Source: Hofstenia miamia (taxonomy: Eukaryota; Xenacoelomorpha; Acoela). Taken from it: a stretch of DNA of 64,000 bases. The first letter of the stretch is position 1. Every line of letters begins with the position of its first letter. The notes beneath the pieces are model-generated. The model was not told where the DNA came from. It saw only the letters and a program-made list of their open reading frames with translations, and did no database searches. The DNA lies in NCBI GenBank assembly GCA_004352715.1, contig SCFE01000039.1, forward strand, positions 1,088,770 through 1,152,769. Direction: 5' to 3'. Below, one piece after another: positions 22,861 to 36,534 of the stretch. A program made the position numbers and the translations under genes.

Positions 22861-25800
22861 CTAAGAATGTGATGGGTGCACGTGTATCCTTTGTAGTAAA
22901 TAACGTAGCGAACAAGTTTTAGTACTTCAAGTGTAAATACTAAGAAGTATTTCAGTACCTGTGTATCAATGAAAATTGCAGTAATTTATTCTTAGTTTTT
23001 TTAGTTTCAGGATGATTTATGATGGAGTACATGTCCGTGAAATATTCAATGCCACTAATAACATGCGAAAATATTTCAAGCGTATAAAGCCTTTTAGCAA
23101 TTTAAAGCATCGTTGATTTCCTAGAAACAGCAATTGTTTTGATCGTTATAATGGAAGAATACACTTCAGATGCAGGTATTTATAGAAGAAAATTTTTTAT
23201 TCCAATAGCATGATTGACTGCCACTATATATAAAAAATTTTATCCATGATTGTTGTCTGTAGTAAATGGATGAATTTTTGAAAACTATTTCTACTTTATT
23301 TTGGAAAATTAATGCATTTTATCAATATCTCAGTAAAAAATATACTACAACTGGACCTTAGCTAGTTCTTCATTAAGTTTTCTAATAAAAATTAGAAATA
23401 TAATAACCAGGGATATATAAACTGCAATTGCTAATGCATAGACAATACAAGTCAAACGCAATAAACAGATTATAATGAGTTTCTTTTATGTTTTCACACT
23501 TAAGACCTTCTAAATACCATGGGTCTCTAGGGACCCTACACAATAATTTTTAAGTGCATATATTTTCAAATAGTTATTATTGTTTTATCATTCTTCTTCT
23601 TTATATGTTAGTCATGTACATCTTGAAATTGAAGGTAGTAAGAAAAATTGAGTTTTATATTAGGGTTCCCTAAAAAAATTGAAATTTTTGGAGGTTTTTG
23701 CTCTGGTATTTAGAAGTTTTATATCCTTTGTTTATACTGTCAATGGTTAGCAGAAAACTGGGAGAAAATATTTCGTAAAGATGTAAAAAATATAATTGCT
23801 AAAGGCATTAATAATAAAAACTGTGCAAAGCAATTTTCTCAGGACATATTTTACAGAAGCGCTTCATGATATCCCAACAAATTCTGTTCTGGAAATAATA
23901 ATTTAACAAAACCAAGACAACTTTTGTAGACATAGTTACGTTTGAAAAATTACTGAACTGCATTTTATATTTCTATTATTAACAAATCCAATTTAAAAAC
24001 TATTTTGGAAATGGTTCTTAGAAAATATAATTTCACTTTTTCATAGAATTCAAAAATTTAAATTTTTAAAGAGTTTGCAGTAATAAATATGTATCTAATT
24101 GGCTCCATTTCTTGACCTACACTTCAAGGACTGTTGATTTCAAGTAGTACATGTAAAAAATTGCATATATGAGGAAATTTGATCTAAAAAAGTTGAAAAA
24201 ATCGAAGTGACAATTTTACTTTTACTATAATGCGAATTTACAAACAAATTTACATACCATTAGGAACATTCGAACATTTGAAAATCTGCATTTATAGATG
24301 TTAATGAACTCTTTCAGATGAGGTTTTGCTATTTATGCTGAATGATGTGTGTAGGCTTACAAAATTGACCAACCAGCTTCACGCAAAATTCCAAAGTAAA
24401 AAAAATGACGCTATGCAGTAAATATTTGCATTGTTATAAAATTCTTTTGATAGATGTATTGAATTAATTAGATTTTATCACATTCCAAATCCAAATTCAA
24501 CAGTAATTTGATTTGCACCTGCTTTTAAATTTGCTAGTGTCCTGTCTGTTGGAGTCTGTCCCATTCAAATGCATTCGCCATGCATATTTTTTCATATGTA
24601 GTAGTTCATAATTAATAATATGAAATTTAATTTTTCTAACTGCCTACATGTGTGTGTAAGTTAATGTCTCTTATCTGTGAAAGAAATTGTGGAAATGGGA
24701 TTCTGACCTGTGAGGTGGGATGGGACGGCTTTAATGCAAAAAATAAGACATTCGCTGTGAAAAATTTTAACTTAAGATGTAGTAAGGCAGCAAAACATTT
24801 TATAAATGTATTCTAGTATTTCACAGAACAAAATCCGTTCACCAATTAAAATTTTTCGTTATAGGAAATAAATTTGAAGAAGTATTGTAAAGAGAATTTT
24901 TAGTTGTCGAAATAACAAAGTGTAAGTGTGTAAATACCAAAGATCGATCGGTCAAAGTAATCGAGTATATTTAATTTAAAGACAGCACATTAAGGAGCTG
25001 TAAGTGCTTTGGCAATTAAAATATTGCTTGTTATCAAATGTGTTAATTCTTCAAGCATAGAAAGTTTTGAGCCTCATATGAAAGTTTTTATCATGTTGTT
25101 GAAGTTTCCTATTCAGATCTCATGTTTGGAACAATTGACGTCAATGTTTCCAAGTATGAGATCTCTTTGTATTTCATGTGGCACAACATTTTCAAAACGT
25201 CAACTGTCTTAAAAATTCAATATTCTTATGATTTCTATGTTATTTGCACCTTATTTTAAGAAAAATATTGGCGTTTTACACTCTCCCGCCGAAACCCAAG
25301 CAATTTTTTCAAAAATAAAATTTTTGTTTACTTTTATGTGCATAATTTGGTTTTCACTAGAAAATTAATTTTTAATCGAGCGGGAGTAAGGATCAGTACG
25401 GTTCGTTATCTCAGATATATTAGAGGTTCAAAGTCATGATATGTGTGTTGGATGGATTCATTAAATTTTTTATAATAACTTGATTTATGAAAATAAGAAT
25501 TTAAGCATTCACTAAAAGAAATATTTTAGTTAACATGTTACGTATATCAACTAACTAATTTTGCAGACATGTATAATTATGGTTTATAGAGATTATTTCA
25601 TATCATCATTTTCCTGATTTTGATTAGTACATATTATTAAGATTATTGATGGAAGTCATTGGATTCAATTCGCATTGAATAATATTATCTTTTCCGGCAC
25701 GCACTAAACACCAGCATACTATTGTTTCTAGACAAAAATTGTAATATTTTAGTATATATTTAGATGTGAGGCTGTAACGGTAGGTCAATTGTCAATCGAG

Positions 25801-28800
25801 AATGCATGCAGCAATGCAGAACACTGCAAAAAATTTTAAAAAATTAGGTCATAATGCAAAGCATACGGGTGGCTAGGTAATGACTCAAAAATAAATAAAT
25901 CTATAAGCTTGTTTTAAGGACTTGTGTACATGAACTCTAGGCATTCTTACATTGAAGTAGTTTTCAGTTTTTCAAAGCAAATGAGCCGACTAATTGATAC
26001 ATTTTTTTATTAATCGTTATGGTCCATGGCCATGAGAATCTTGACATTTAGTTGCCTAGTATATTCCACATTAAATATTCTAATTATATGGCATGCGCAA
26101 TTAAAAACTACTTACTAAGTTGAAACAAACCTTTTGTCTCGATGTAAGAATTGCTAACTGTCAGTTTGGCAAGTTAATGTAGAATATCACAGTAATTACG
26201 AGACAAAGATTTTATGAGAATGAAATGAATATTGCAACCACGCATGTGACATTTGCTAACTGTAATGTATTTTTCCAACATATAAATTATTCTTTTCAAT
26301 ATGCTATTAAATGTAAGACTTAAAGCTGACAATTCATAAATTCACTGGTCAAATGCGACTACCGCGGTTTCCGAGAAAAAACTTAAAGCAAATTTATTTT
26401 TTTCACCGGAAATTTCATGGTAGGACAATTTCAACTGTGGCAAATTTAAAATCGTCAGCCAATACTACAATGTCATTTGCAGGTTGGATACAATGCACAA
26501 AGGCAAAACTGGCAAGTTCTACCAAAAGAGAACAAGAATATATAAAAGCAGGTCATACAATTTCCACATACCAGCTTATTTAAGTATATAGAAGGGAATT
26601 CCTTTAACAAAGAAGTCAGACGTGAATTTCGATTTTTTTATGTTAATACATACATGCGTATGATTTGTCCCGGAGGATCTGCGGGGTCCTGATTGTTCTT
26701 ATTCATATTAATAGACTAAGTTTATAAATGAAATTTCTCAAATAGTGTAGCTTATGATATCAAGTGACCTACAGTACTGGTGTATAACTATTACTATTAA
26801 TTGCAATGGCTACAGATCATTCGTTCTGTTAATATTAAATAAAGTGGTATCATGAAAAAAAGAACAAAACGAAAATGATTTCCTGAAATTATATTCTTAC
26901 TAACTCATTATAATTATGTGATAAACCTACTTTCAGGTTTGCAACCTAAATTTGTGAAACTTAATGTTTATTAATCAAGAAAAAGTCCTGTCTTTCCATA
27001 TTGAAATATCAAAAATATTTCCAGCAACAAGCCTAAACGAGGTTATAATGTTCATAAACCTAAGCACAAACATCAAAATTTTGCTTTATCTATTTCCTGA
27101 ATAAAAATTGAGCAATATCTTTGTCCAAAAACATTATATGGGGATTTTGTCAGGGGTTAGTACTAATATATCTTTATAATGAAATTTTTTGTTGAACATA
27201 TAGTTCGTTTTATTTCCCATGATGCATTTTTGGTACAATTTGAGTAACATGAAGGGATTAAAGGTATTGTGCAGCACAATTTGCATCACAGGTCAAAAAT
27301 AGGACGAAGTTGCATCAATTTACCTATGTGGCCTTATAGGAAATAGAATGTTTTGCTGAACTCGTGTTATATGTTCATTCATGTCTCGTTACAACATTCG
27401 CCCGAATATTTTCAATCATGTTTCACAAAATGGGTGCCTTTTTTGCGAGCAAGAGAGTGTATCTAATGTTTTCACGATTTCATTTCAGGCATTTGAAAAA
27501 GTCTCTTTGGTAGATGTTGCTACAGGTGATGTATTTCTACTTTCACGTCCCCACAAGCGACATAAACCTGCGACCCACAGCTTTGTGCTTTTGTAAACAA
27601 ATTCTGCACAGATCAACTGTTACCACAAATTATGGCCTGCATTACCAACGAAGCTCCATCAAGCCTTCTTGCAGGTCTAATTCAATAAGATCACTACAAT
27701 GGATTCAGACATACTGCTGCCATTACCCCTGAATGCATTAACAAATTTAGTTAGTTTGTTTCAAACCCATCAAGTAAATGGGAGATGAACTTTTCCTCCG
27801 CAGCACAGTCTGGCTCATTTCAGAGTTAAGGCAATGTGTAGCTTGTTCGAGGATAATCATAAATTAAGATTAAACTGTGTTTCATAAATGTCTTGTGTAC
27901 TCTAAATAACCTTTTAACTGTTTTTAATATCGAACGATCAGTTAATCCTAATTTTACTAGGAATTATTTACAATCTGTGATGGTTTCCCCAAATAATTTT
28001 AATCGATTATAACTCAAGAACTATTTGAAATCTGAAAGCACCACAACATAGAGAATAGTCTCCTTTTTCTTGTCCGACTTTCATTCGCAACCGGTGCTGT
28101 CAAGTCAAGTCATAAGTTGCCCCATTTTGTGCACGTGCGCCTTGACTTACACAATTTTTTTTCAGGAAACAATATGTTTGAAGGTAGTTGAAATCGCCAT
28201 GATCATTAGATCGCCTCACTCTCTGAACACTGGGTATGGAAAGAACTTGAATATTTTTACAACAATCGGATTTCTCATTGAAATAGAATTTTATTTGCAT
28301 GTACTTCAGCCACACGAACGAGTTTTAACACCCCATAGAAGTTTCCATGTAAAAGATTTTCAATATTTTTTAACAGGCTTGGATAAAATAAAATAATTAA
28401 AAATGCGCACAAATCAATTTGTTGCTTAAAAGTAACGTTAATAGAAATAGGTTCAAAAACCTTTAAGCGTTCGTCCTAGGTTTCGAAAGTTAGAGGTTTA
28501 GCAGTGGTATGTTAGCCATGATCTACAATAGTAGGCCCTATTTAATCTCCTCTAAAATTACAATGCTTCATGTTTTAATAAAACACAATTTCTTAAGTTT
28601 ATGCAGCTTTCAAACCAACAATGGGAAAACGTACTCTGAGCTCATAAATACATCTTAATAGGTCTAGGTCTAAGTAAGTTTGAAATTTTGGATACTCCCT
28701 GCAAATCAGAGTAAAATACTTCCCTAAATTCATATTATTCAAATTAAAAATATATTTTCAGAACAATTCTATAATAATAAAAAAATGATTATCACCACAA

Positions 28801-29436
28801 AAGCAGCACAAACGTCAGACGATGTTTGTGTTTTCCATTTAATTTACAACTAAATTTAAACTATCTTCTATTGTTCGATCGCTCTATATTGGATTTGATT
28901 GCGTTTGGAAGATGCTTTTGTCTTCCTGCAGTAAGAAAACATTAAAGAGATATTTTTATACAATAAAGCAAAAATATCTATTTTTACACTATGACAGAGC
29001 CGAAGTGAAATTCGGAAAGGCTAATAGGATTTCAAATGCTTACCTGAAGTTTAAATTTTTTACAGGTAAAAGATGACCTATTGAAACAAAGTAATAACAA
29101 TTATGTAGATAGCTACTGATGATATGATATGCCCAATTTGCAAAAATTAATGTGCAACTGGTTAAGTTCAAGAGAGATTTGATAAATAGTGATTTATAAA
29201 GGAGAAAAGTTTTATAAGAAATGAACGTTTGATCTAAGAGAAAATTATATAGCAGACAATACTTAGGTATAAAATAATACTAGTGTTAAAATGCTTCAAA
29301 AATCCATTATCGAAGAGCTCATTGTACACAGTTGCTTTAAACTGCTTCGATTGCAGTATTAAAAAAAAATTCAGAGCTTCAAATTGATATCAGAGCATAG
29401 ATAAAGTAATTAGCAATGTTAGCAGGCTGATAGTAA
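22861..29436. other. Intergenic sequence, nothing convincing
   Basis: Frames at 25009-25212, 26353-26583, 27381-27596 and 28070-28396 were read; none shows a domain I know. The stretch 27380-27840 is slightly richer in G+C and might be the trace of an old gene or repeat. No tRNA or other RNA gene is visible. Confidence 0.45.
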
Positions 29437-30379
29437 TATAGATGGCCCAAGAAGGTCCCAATGCGACAACCTGAAGTTCTGGTAGCACGTATGGCTATTT
29501 GCCATGTGGGAATGCATGAATCCTTTTGGACGCCATCTACCCATGAAAAGTTTTTGACAAATTTAAGTTGGGTAAACTAATTTCTGGACAAATTTTTTGA
29601 TATTGAATTCTAGGATTTGAACAAATTGATATATTTGATTATAAGAAAAGTTTTCAGCAAAACTAAATTGAGCAAAATCATTTTCAGACAAGGTTTTTAC
29701 TTTTGAATTCTAGGATTTAGGCAAACTGATGTATTTGATGAAACGTTTGTTATTACAGGTTCATTGTAACAGTGCTTTAAACATGCAAACCTATGATTTA
29801 AGGAAAATATTTCATAGATGTTTCCATGCACTTTTATTGCTTAGGCTGTCTATATATTTGCTCAATTTTGTTATTTTTCGTTAATATATTCATGTTAAAG
29901 TTGTGTGCAAAATATACATTTTGTTTTTCAAATACAAAGTAGAAAAATATTTGCCAAATTTAATAAAATACATTTGAAATATAGACATGATAAATAGATA
30001 AAAAATTTAATGCATTAAACATGATTTACATTATAAAAAGCAAGTTCATTTTCTTTAAAAAATTATACATGTGATAAGACCTATACATGTACGTGCTATT
30101 TTACAGTGTTATTATATTCGCCTTACATAGTTGCAAACTACACATCTGTATAAAGAAAATAAAAAATGCACTAATAAATATGCTCGTCTGTTTATTCAAA
30201 ATAGCGAATTTCATCTGCAATATAATGAATGTTAATTATTAGTCATAACTTCATTGTTGAATGGTATGGTGCAGGAAAAATAGACACTGTGTATTTGCAC
30301 ATTATGAATTTCACGAGGTAGTATCTAAATTAATGGTTAATAAACAAGTCATTTATAAAAAACACATGACAATTAAAAG

Positions 30380-30655
30380 TTTAAACAAATGCGATTAACG
30401 TTTTATTTACAATGAAATATATAAACAATTACAATTTAAACAAATGCTGTAAAATTTAGGACAAAAAAATATAATTGAGTAATATTTAAGCAAATGCTGT
30501 AAAATGTAAGGGAAAAAAGTTTTTATTTACAATAAAATTTAGAAATGATTGCAATATAAACAAATGATGTAAAAATTTAGGACAAAAAGACATTTTTATT
30601 TGCAATAAAATATATATGCGATTACAATTTAAGCAAATGCTCCACAATTTGTTTG
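30380..30655. repeat. Tandem repeats in the left arm
   Basis: The word CAAATGC (or CAAATGATG) followed by TGTAAAAT recurs at about 30386, 30441, 30491, 30561 and 30633, spaced 50-72 bp. It alternates with TTTTATTTACAATGAAATATA-type blocks. The mirror array is in the right arm. Confidence 0.75.
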
Positions 30656-31039
30656 TGAAAAAATAAAATTGATTATGTTTTTTAAAAATATATTTGCTAA
30701 ACTTACTAAAAATATCATTGCAATAAATGTGTTAATGCCCTTTTTAATAATAAAACATTCGAAATGGTAGAGATTATTTCTAGAAAAAGTCACCACAAAT
30801 TTTGAAATCTTTCAGTGTAGCTCTTTTTCTTTCAGGATTGTGAAATTCCATTATGTTGGCTGTGTATATTCATTTGTATACAAAGTTGCATTTTTCAGAA
30901 TCGAGGTCGACATTACATAATTTTTTATCTATACTACATTGTTCAAATCATAAAGATTTTATCTGTCAAGTTAATAATGTAGAATCGACACACTGCTTAG
31001 GATTGACCACAAATAGCTTTTACTATCACTTTTTGTAGA

Positions 31040-31930
31040 GTACAACCGGTATTTCCTCCTTAGTAGTCAATTCCAATTATATCTTACAGCTAGATTAATT
31101 AGACTATACCTTGTGAAATAACTTTATTAAGACAATAGAAGACAATAACCAAGTTCTCTAGAGGAGCACAAGATCTCATCAGGGTCGGAACCTGAAGCAG
31201 TGCCATGCAATCAGGAATGAAGTGGTTACCAGCAGCAATCTCCAATGCGATGCCATGGTTTGTGACTCATAAAGGAACTAGCTCAGTAACTGTATTTAGT
31301 TTACCATTATTTCTGTGCTTGTTAACTCGTTCATTAACCTTTAAAAAGGTGTTGTTAATTAGCTAAGCATTTTAGTTGATCCTCGTTCCACCAACAGGCA
31401 CTTTTCCATAACATAAATTATTTTTACAAAAGATTATAATTGATATAAAAGCATAATCAAAATAGATAAACATCTTTAATTTCTTTTTCTTTTCATTGAC
31501 ACCTTTTTATGCAGATTGATGCTGATTATGCTACACTCCCTCCACTGCATAGCTAATTGATAGTTATGATTCTTTTTTTGACATCATAATATTTGTAAGT
31601 TTTGCACCAGATTTCTCCCCAATTAATATCATTTAATCCTAAGAACAAAATTGAGCGTTTTTATTGTTCTTTTTTGGCGTCACTCATTCTGTCAATCTTG
31701 GTGGTATCCATTCCAATGTTGTTTGTGATTTCTACTATACTTTTTCTTCCCCTTGTAAGGTTTTTAATCATTATCCTCATAAATCATTTTTTCTTTTTGT
31801 TTGAATCGTTTGAATTGGTTTCTTTGTTAGTGACCACCATCTTAACTTTCAATTGATCTGGCAGATTGTTTCAATTCAGTTCTGGAATGTGTGGGGGTTA
31901 TCTGGTAATATGACAATGGTCGCATGGACG
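31040..31930. other. 3' region of the retroelement without coding sequence
   Basis: Noncoding in all frames beyond chance length. Part of it may be the remaining 3' LTR, but no second copy exists in the window for comparison. Confidence 0.4.
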
Positions 31931-32275
31931 TTGGGAGATTTCCGTATTCTTCTTTCTGGGGCTGCAACCTCCTGCCTGGTAATTGGCATTTGGTTGTATG
32001 CTGATGCACCCTCGTTTTTTCACTCATAAAATGTCTGTGCTCTGTCCTCACCCCTCAAGCATGATCGTCTTTGTATTCTTCTTCTTGTGTTACTAGAGTG
32101 CTGTGTGTCTATCCTCAAGCCCAGTTGTTGGTGATTGGTTGACAATAATCTTCTTTGCAGTCTCCTTCTAAGGTTGCTCAATTGTTGTGTGTCTATCCTC
32201 ACACCTGGTAGTTGGCAATCAGTTGATGGTGTTCTCCTTCTTATTCTCCTTCTCCTGTTTGGTGATTTGTTCTCC
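31930..32275. repeat. Degenerate tandem repeat of about 75-80 bp near the retroelement 3' end
   Basis: Three to four diverged units share the plus-strand words GTGTGTCTATCCTCA, GTTGGTGATTGGTTGA or GTTGGCAATCAGTTGA, and TTCTTCTT. On the minus strand one frame translates as repeated arginine-rich blocks (RRRLQRR / RRRIQRR), but this seems a by-product of the polypyrimidine-rich units. Confidence 0.6.
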
Positions 32276-32615
32276 ATAATATTTTATTTTTCTAAATGCA
32301 TTTATACAATTAATATCCCATATTTCAGGGTCATATTTTATTCTATTTTTAGCCATTCTTTGTGGCATTACTTTTTTTTCAATTTCATTGTCATTCACTT
32401 TGCATGTGAATTCATCATTAAATTCTTCTTTGCACAAGCTATCTAAACCATTCATATATACATAGGTACTATTATCATCTCTGATAGTTTTAAATTCGCC
32501 ATTTTTGTCTAATTTGACTTGCTCAATATCACTGGTAGCCCTTATTAGGTTTTGAAAGTGTAATCCCCTACCATCATTTAACTGTGGTATTTACTATTTG
32601 GTAAAACTTTTTGTA

Positions 32616-33552
32616 TTATACAGTATATGGCCCAGCCCGTTGTGTTAACTTATGCATTTGATTTATATCCTGTTTTTGTAGTAGTGTATATGCATAGACT
32701 TTATCACCATTTTTGTGAATTTGTCCATATATTTTCTTGTTAAAGTTGCGTTCTTGTCTTGCAGCTGCTTGTTTTATATTATGACATATCACTTCATGAA
32801 TTCCTGTCAGCTGTTCATGCAATTTATTTATGTAATCATTATCGAGTATTTGTATGTAGTTATAATATTGCATTGATAGGGGTGTTGCCATGTCTCTACC
32901 ATACATCACTTTGAAAAGTGTCATTCTGGTAATTGAGTGCACTGCTGTATTGTAGAAGTATTCAACCATTTCTATCACCTTTCTCCAGTCTCTTCCTCCT
33001 ACTCTTGAGGTCATTGTCCTTGTTAACTTTATCATTGTGCAATTTAGTCTTTCCACTGCAAATTTTGTTAGTTTCTCAAAGAGTTTGCTTTCAAATTGTA
33101 CACCTCTGTCTGATATTATTGTTTCCATTTTTCCAAATTTTAGTATCCATTCCTTCAGTAGTTTTTTGCAACATCCTGTCATATTCAGTGAAATTATCTA
33201 CTATCACCAGTTTGTACTGGAACCCTTCATCATCTTGTGACAGTTTTTTCCAAATCTATATGCACTATACTGTTAGGACTTGTTGCTATAATTTTTCCAG
33301 CAGTGCAGTTTGTCAGGGAAAATGTGATTTGTTATTCAGTAGGCATATTGTATATTTGTTAATTATGTCCTCTACTGTTTTCCTTGTTGCTGTTGTGATA
33401 AATCTGGTATTAAATGTCGCTTCTGTTTGAACTATTCCTGTGTGGCTGCTTTCATGGATTTTCCAAATTAGTTTGCATTTATAGTATTCTGGTATAGCAA
33501 TTCTTATGAACTTGGTGCTGATATATAGCAATCCATTTTGTTCAGCTTCCAT
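32616..33552 (-). pseudogene. Integrase (zinc-binding and catalytic regions), decayed
   Basis: The frame 33552-33313 carries the N-terminal zinc region: HESSHTG then, about 30 residues on, TICLLNN. Here the second cysteine of the HHCC motif has become asparagine. Between 33312 and 33183, across a frameshift, one reads VHIDL (first catalytic aspartate) and LVIVDNFTEYD. The frame 33182-32616 has IISDRGVQF (second catalytic aspartate, residue 25) and VERLNCTM (E44, third acid). The D-to-E spacing is 19 residues, shorter than the roughly 35 usual in this family, so a block is deleted. It cannot be active. Confidence 0.82.
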
Positions 33553-33722
33553 CAGTATCTTTGGAAGTAACTGATAGCTATTTTTCCAATGGTTTTTGTT
33601 TTTGTTAAATACTTTTTCTCTTATCTCATATAGTAAGTGATTCGTTTTTTATTTTTTGATTATTTCTTCTTCTGTTATCTCTTTTTGAGAGTTATTAGTA
33701 GTATTGCCCTTTTTATCTGCAT

Positions 33723-34688
33723 TTAATTTTGGTAGCTTGTCATATTCACTGTGCTTGCATTGTAATCAAGTATAAATTCTTCTTTGTAGAGTGGCATATT
33801 TAGTGATGGTAGTTTTGCTAGCTTGTTTTTTACTTTATCTAGTTCTTCTTGCTGTTTCCATGTCCATTCAAATGGTACTGTCTTTTTTAATAAATGTGTC
33901 ATGTTATATGTCTTTTGGGCTATGTTGGAAACAAATGTTTTATAGTAATGAATGATCCCATTACTCTGGAGGTCTTTCCTTGTTTTTGGTTGTTGAATAT
34001 TTTTTATCATTTCACAGGCATTATTCTTCATTTGAATTTCCTCTTTTTCAATTTCCCTACCTAGGAATATGATTTGAGTCTTTAGTATTTCACACTTGTT
34101 GACATTTACACTTAGACCAGCATTAAATATGATGTTTATAGTTCTATCAAGTTTCTGTATATGTTCTTGCACCATGTTGCTGGCTATGAGCATGTCATAT
34201 ATGTACATGCTTATGCCCTTTTCTACTTTTTTATTCTTTTGCTTCATTACTTTCATTACATACATTTGAAATGTTGCTGGGGCATTGCATAAGCCAAACA
34301 CTATATACATCCACTCAAAAAGATTGTACAGTGTAATGAATGCTGTTTTTTTGTATATCACTAGGTTCCATCAGTACTTGCCAATAGGCTTTACATAGAT
34401 CTATGCTGGTGAAATATTTGTGTTTACTGGCTTTCTACAATATGTCTTCTATTCTTTCTTTGTCACATCATTCAGTTTCCTGAAGTCAATGCAGAGCCTA
34501 TGTTTGTTGACTTGTTTGACAAATACTGTTGGAGCTGCATAGGGGCTTTCACTTGGTCTTACGATTTTGTTGTTGATTAATTTGTTCAGGATCTTGCCAT
34601 ATTGCTCTTTCAAATTTTCTGGCATTCGCCTTACTGGTAATCTTATAGGCTGATCTGTTGTGGTTGTAATCTTGTGCGTTTCCTCCAA
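33723..34688 (-). pseudogene. Ty3/gypsy reverse transcriptase, decayed
   Basis: The frame 34688-34449 shows the fingers region with YAAPTVFVKQ and RLCIDFRKLN, standard gypsy motifs. After several stops between 34448 and 34362, frame 34361-33723 continues with KTAFITLYNLFEW and FGLCNAPATFQ. The catalytic box reads YIYD where YVDD/YLDD is expected, so the first of the two aspartates is tyrosine. This is followed by the usual FLGREI box and the tether region with FEWTWKQQEELDKVK. RNase H is hardly readable. Confidence 0.87.
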
Positions 34689-34927
34689 TGCCTGTCCTAT
34701 ACTGATTTCTCCATAGTTAAATATTTTTTCATATTTTCATAAGACTTGTAAATGCTTTTTCTTCATTTCTGTTAGGTGGTTGTATTGTTCATTATCAATT
34801 CCATGTATCTTATATTCCTCTTCTTCATGTATCATGTTAATGCTTTTCTCAATTATTTTCAACTTCAATATGATTTTCTTTCTGAAAATTTTTATGCTAT
34901 CTTTTTTCACATTGACCACTCTATTTG

Positions 34928-35745
34928 TCACATTGTGTATAGGTATGGTGCCTCTTCTATTTTTATGGTACACAAGCTTGAGGGTAAAGAAATCCTTTTT
35001 GCATTTATACCTAATTGCTTGTATAAAATGATTTTAGTTGTTATCAGTTTGGTTGTTTTGATTTGATACATCCACCAGGTGTTGAGCTGTAGATGAACGT
35101 CCTCTGATAGTTGAAATATTATTATCTCATCACTTTCTTTGTCATCTACTGTCAACACTGTTTCTTCTTGTAATCTTATGGTTTTCATTGTGTAATCTAT
35201 TACACATTTATGTTCAATAAGGAAATCATTACCCAGTATAATCTCATACAGTAATGAGTTTTTTTCTGTGTTGATCACTATGAAGCCTTGTTCAAATGCT
35301 GTGTTGGCTATTCGAATCTTTACATTTTCCACTTTTTCTTTACTGTCTANNNNNNNNNNNNNNNNNNNNNACACTGTTTCTTCTTGTAATCTTATGGTTT
35401 TCATTGTGTAATCTATTACACATTTATGTTCAATAAGGAAATCATTACCCAGTATAATCTCATACAGTAATGAGTTTTTTTCTGTGTTGATCACTATGAA
35501 GCCTTGTTCAAATGCTGTGTTGGCTATTCGAATCTTTACATTTTCCACTTTTTCTTTACTGTCTATGTATTAATCAATTGTTCAAGGTTGTTAGCATGTT
35601 TCTTTTGAATCCTATTTTCTCTGTGCACTCATCTGTGATGATTGCTAGCACTTCACCTTTATCAATTGTAGCTTTCACCATGATAGAGTTTATCACAACT
35701 GTGATTGTGCCTGCATTAATCATATTGGTCATATTTAAGATGGGT
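34928..35745 (-). pseudogene. Retropepsin-like protease region, partly duplicated across a gap
   Basis: Near 35655-35663 the minus strand reads ATIDKGE, where a retropepsin would have DTG or DSG; the catalytic aspartate remains but the next residue is lysine. Further on, IILGNDFLIEHKCVIDY is the C-terminal ILGxDFL block of such proteases. That block occurs twice, because 195 bp (35155-35349) are repeated exactly as 35371-35565 around 21 Ns. The doubling is an assembly effect, not a duplicated domain. Confidence 0.75.
35350..35370. other. 21-N gap between exact 195-bp repeats
   Basis: Bases 35155-35349 equal 35371-35565. The repeats abut the gap exactly on both sides, so contig ends overlap and were not merged. 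Confidence 0.9.
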
Positions 35746-35773
35746 GCTTGTTTGTTATGAGGTAGTGCTCATT

Positions 35774-36534
35774 TTAGTTTAAATCACTTATCAACTCTAT
35801 TTCTTCTTCTTCTAAAATATTAATTTCTTCATTGATTAAGTCCTCTTCTTTGTAGTATGGCTCTTCATCTTCTATTAGATTGATTTGTCGTTTACAGTCC
35901 TTCTTGGTATGTCCTTTTATATCACATAAATGACAATGTATATCTCTTTTTCTTACCTTCTTTATCATTCCATCCTTTAATTTGATTTTTACTATTTCGC
36001 CTTTGTCTGAACTTCTCATTGTTGATTTATTATCAAACCTTTTCAGGTTTATTCCTTGTGGTGCTAGGTTTACCTAGAATTATTCTCCAAAGTAATTTTT
36101 ATAGCCAATCATTTTCTTATCATTGTTTCCAATGAGTCTGGTGCATCACATTTGATTTCAAATTGGCTACGGACATTCTCTGGTAAACCCTTGCAGATAT
36201 GCAAGAACAGGTCATATTTTGAACAATGTTCTTCTCTAGAACTCAACCTTAATATTCATTCAACTTGAGACATGTAGTTACCTAAGTAATCTCTTCAACT
36301 CATTCTTAAATTATTTAATATCATATAATATTGGCTTTTAAAACTTTCATCACTGTAGTACAACTGGTATTCTCCTATTAGTCTTTTATAGTTCTTCTTT
36401 ATCTCAATATTCAGAACTGAATAATGTTGTTTTTTGTCTTGCTTTTCTTGTATTTCTATTTCTGAGGTTCTTATTTCAGAACAATTCCGTCTCTTTTGAG
36501 ATTGTTCGTCATTGCTAAACCATTTATTTATCAC
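35774..36534 (-). pseudogene. Gag remnant with CCHC zinc knuckle
   Basis: The frame 36019-35774 contains CHLCDIKGHTKKDC, a perfect C-x2-C-x4-H-x4-C nucleic-acid-binding knuckle, preceded by a lysine-rich stretch and followed by an acidic tail. The frame 36534-36295 has capsid-like helices (YYMILNNLRMS at the end), interrupted by a stop before the knuckle. It begins abruptly at the junction with the fold-back arm, with a stop just upstream, so the N-terminus is missing. Confidence 0.75.

Noticed and set aside
28070-28396. 108-codon frame
   Set aside because: Length alone is suggestive, but the composition is not protein-like, the opposite strand is open too, and no domain is seen.
30380-30655. 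Regularly spaced repeats considered as a CRISPR-like array
   Set aside because: Repeats are diverged and unevenly spaced, the sequence is animal-like, and the array is mirrored in the other arm of a fold-back element.
32933-33430. 165-codon hydrophobic plus-strand frame resembling a membrane protein
   Set aside because: It is the antisense of integrase coding sequence, whose A-rich codons read as Leu/Phe/Ser on the other strand.
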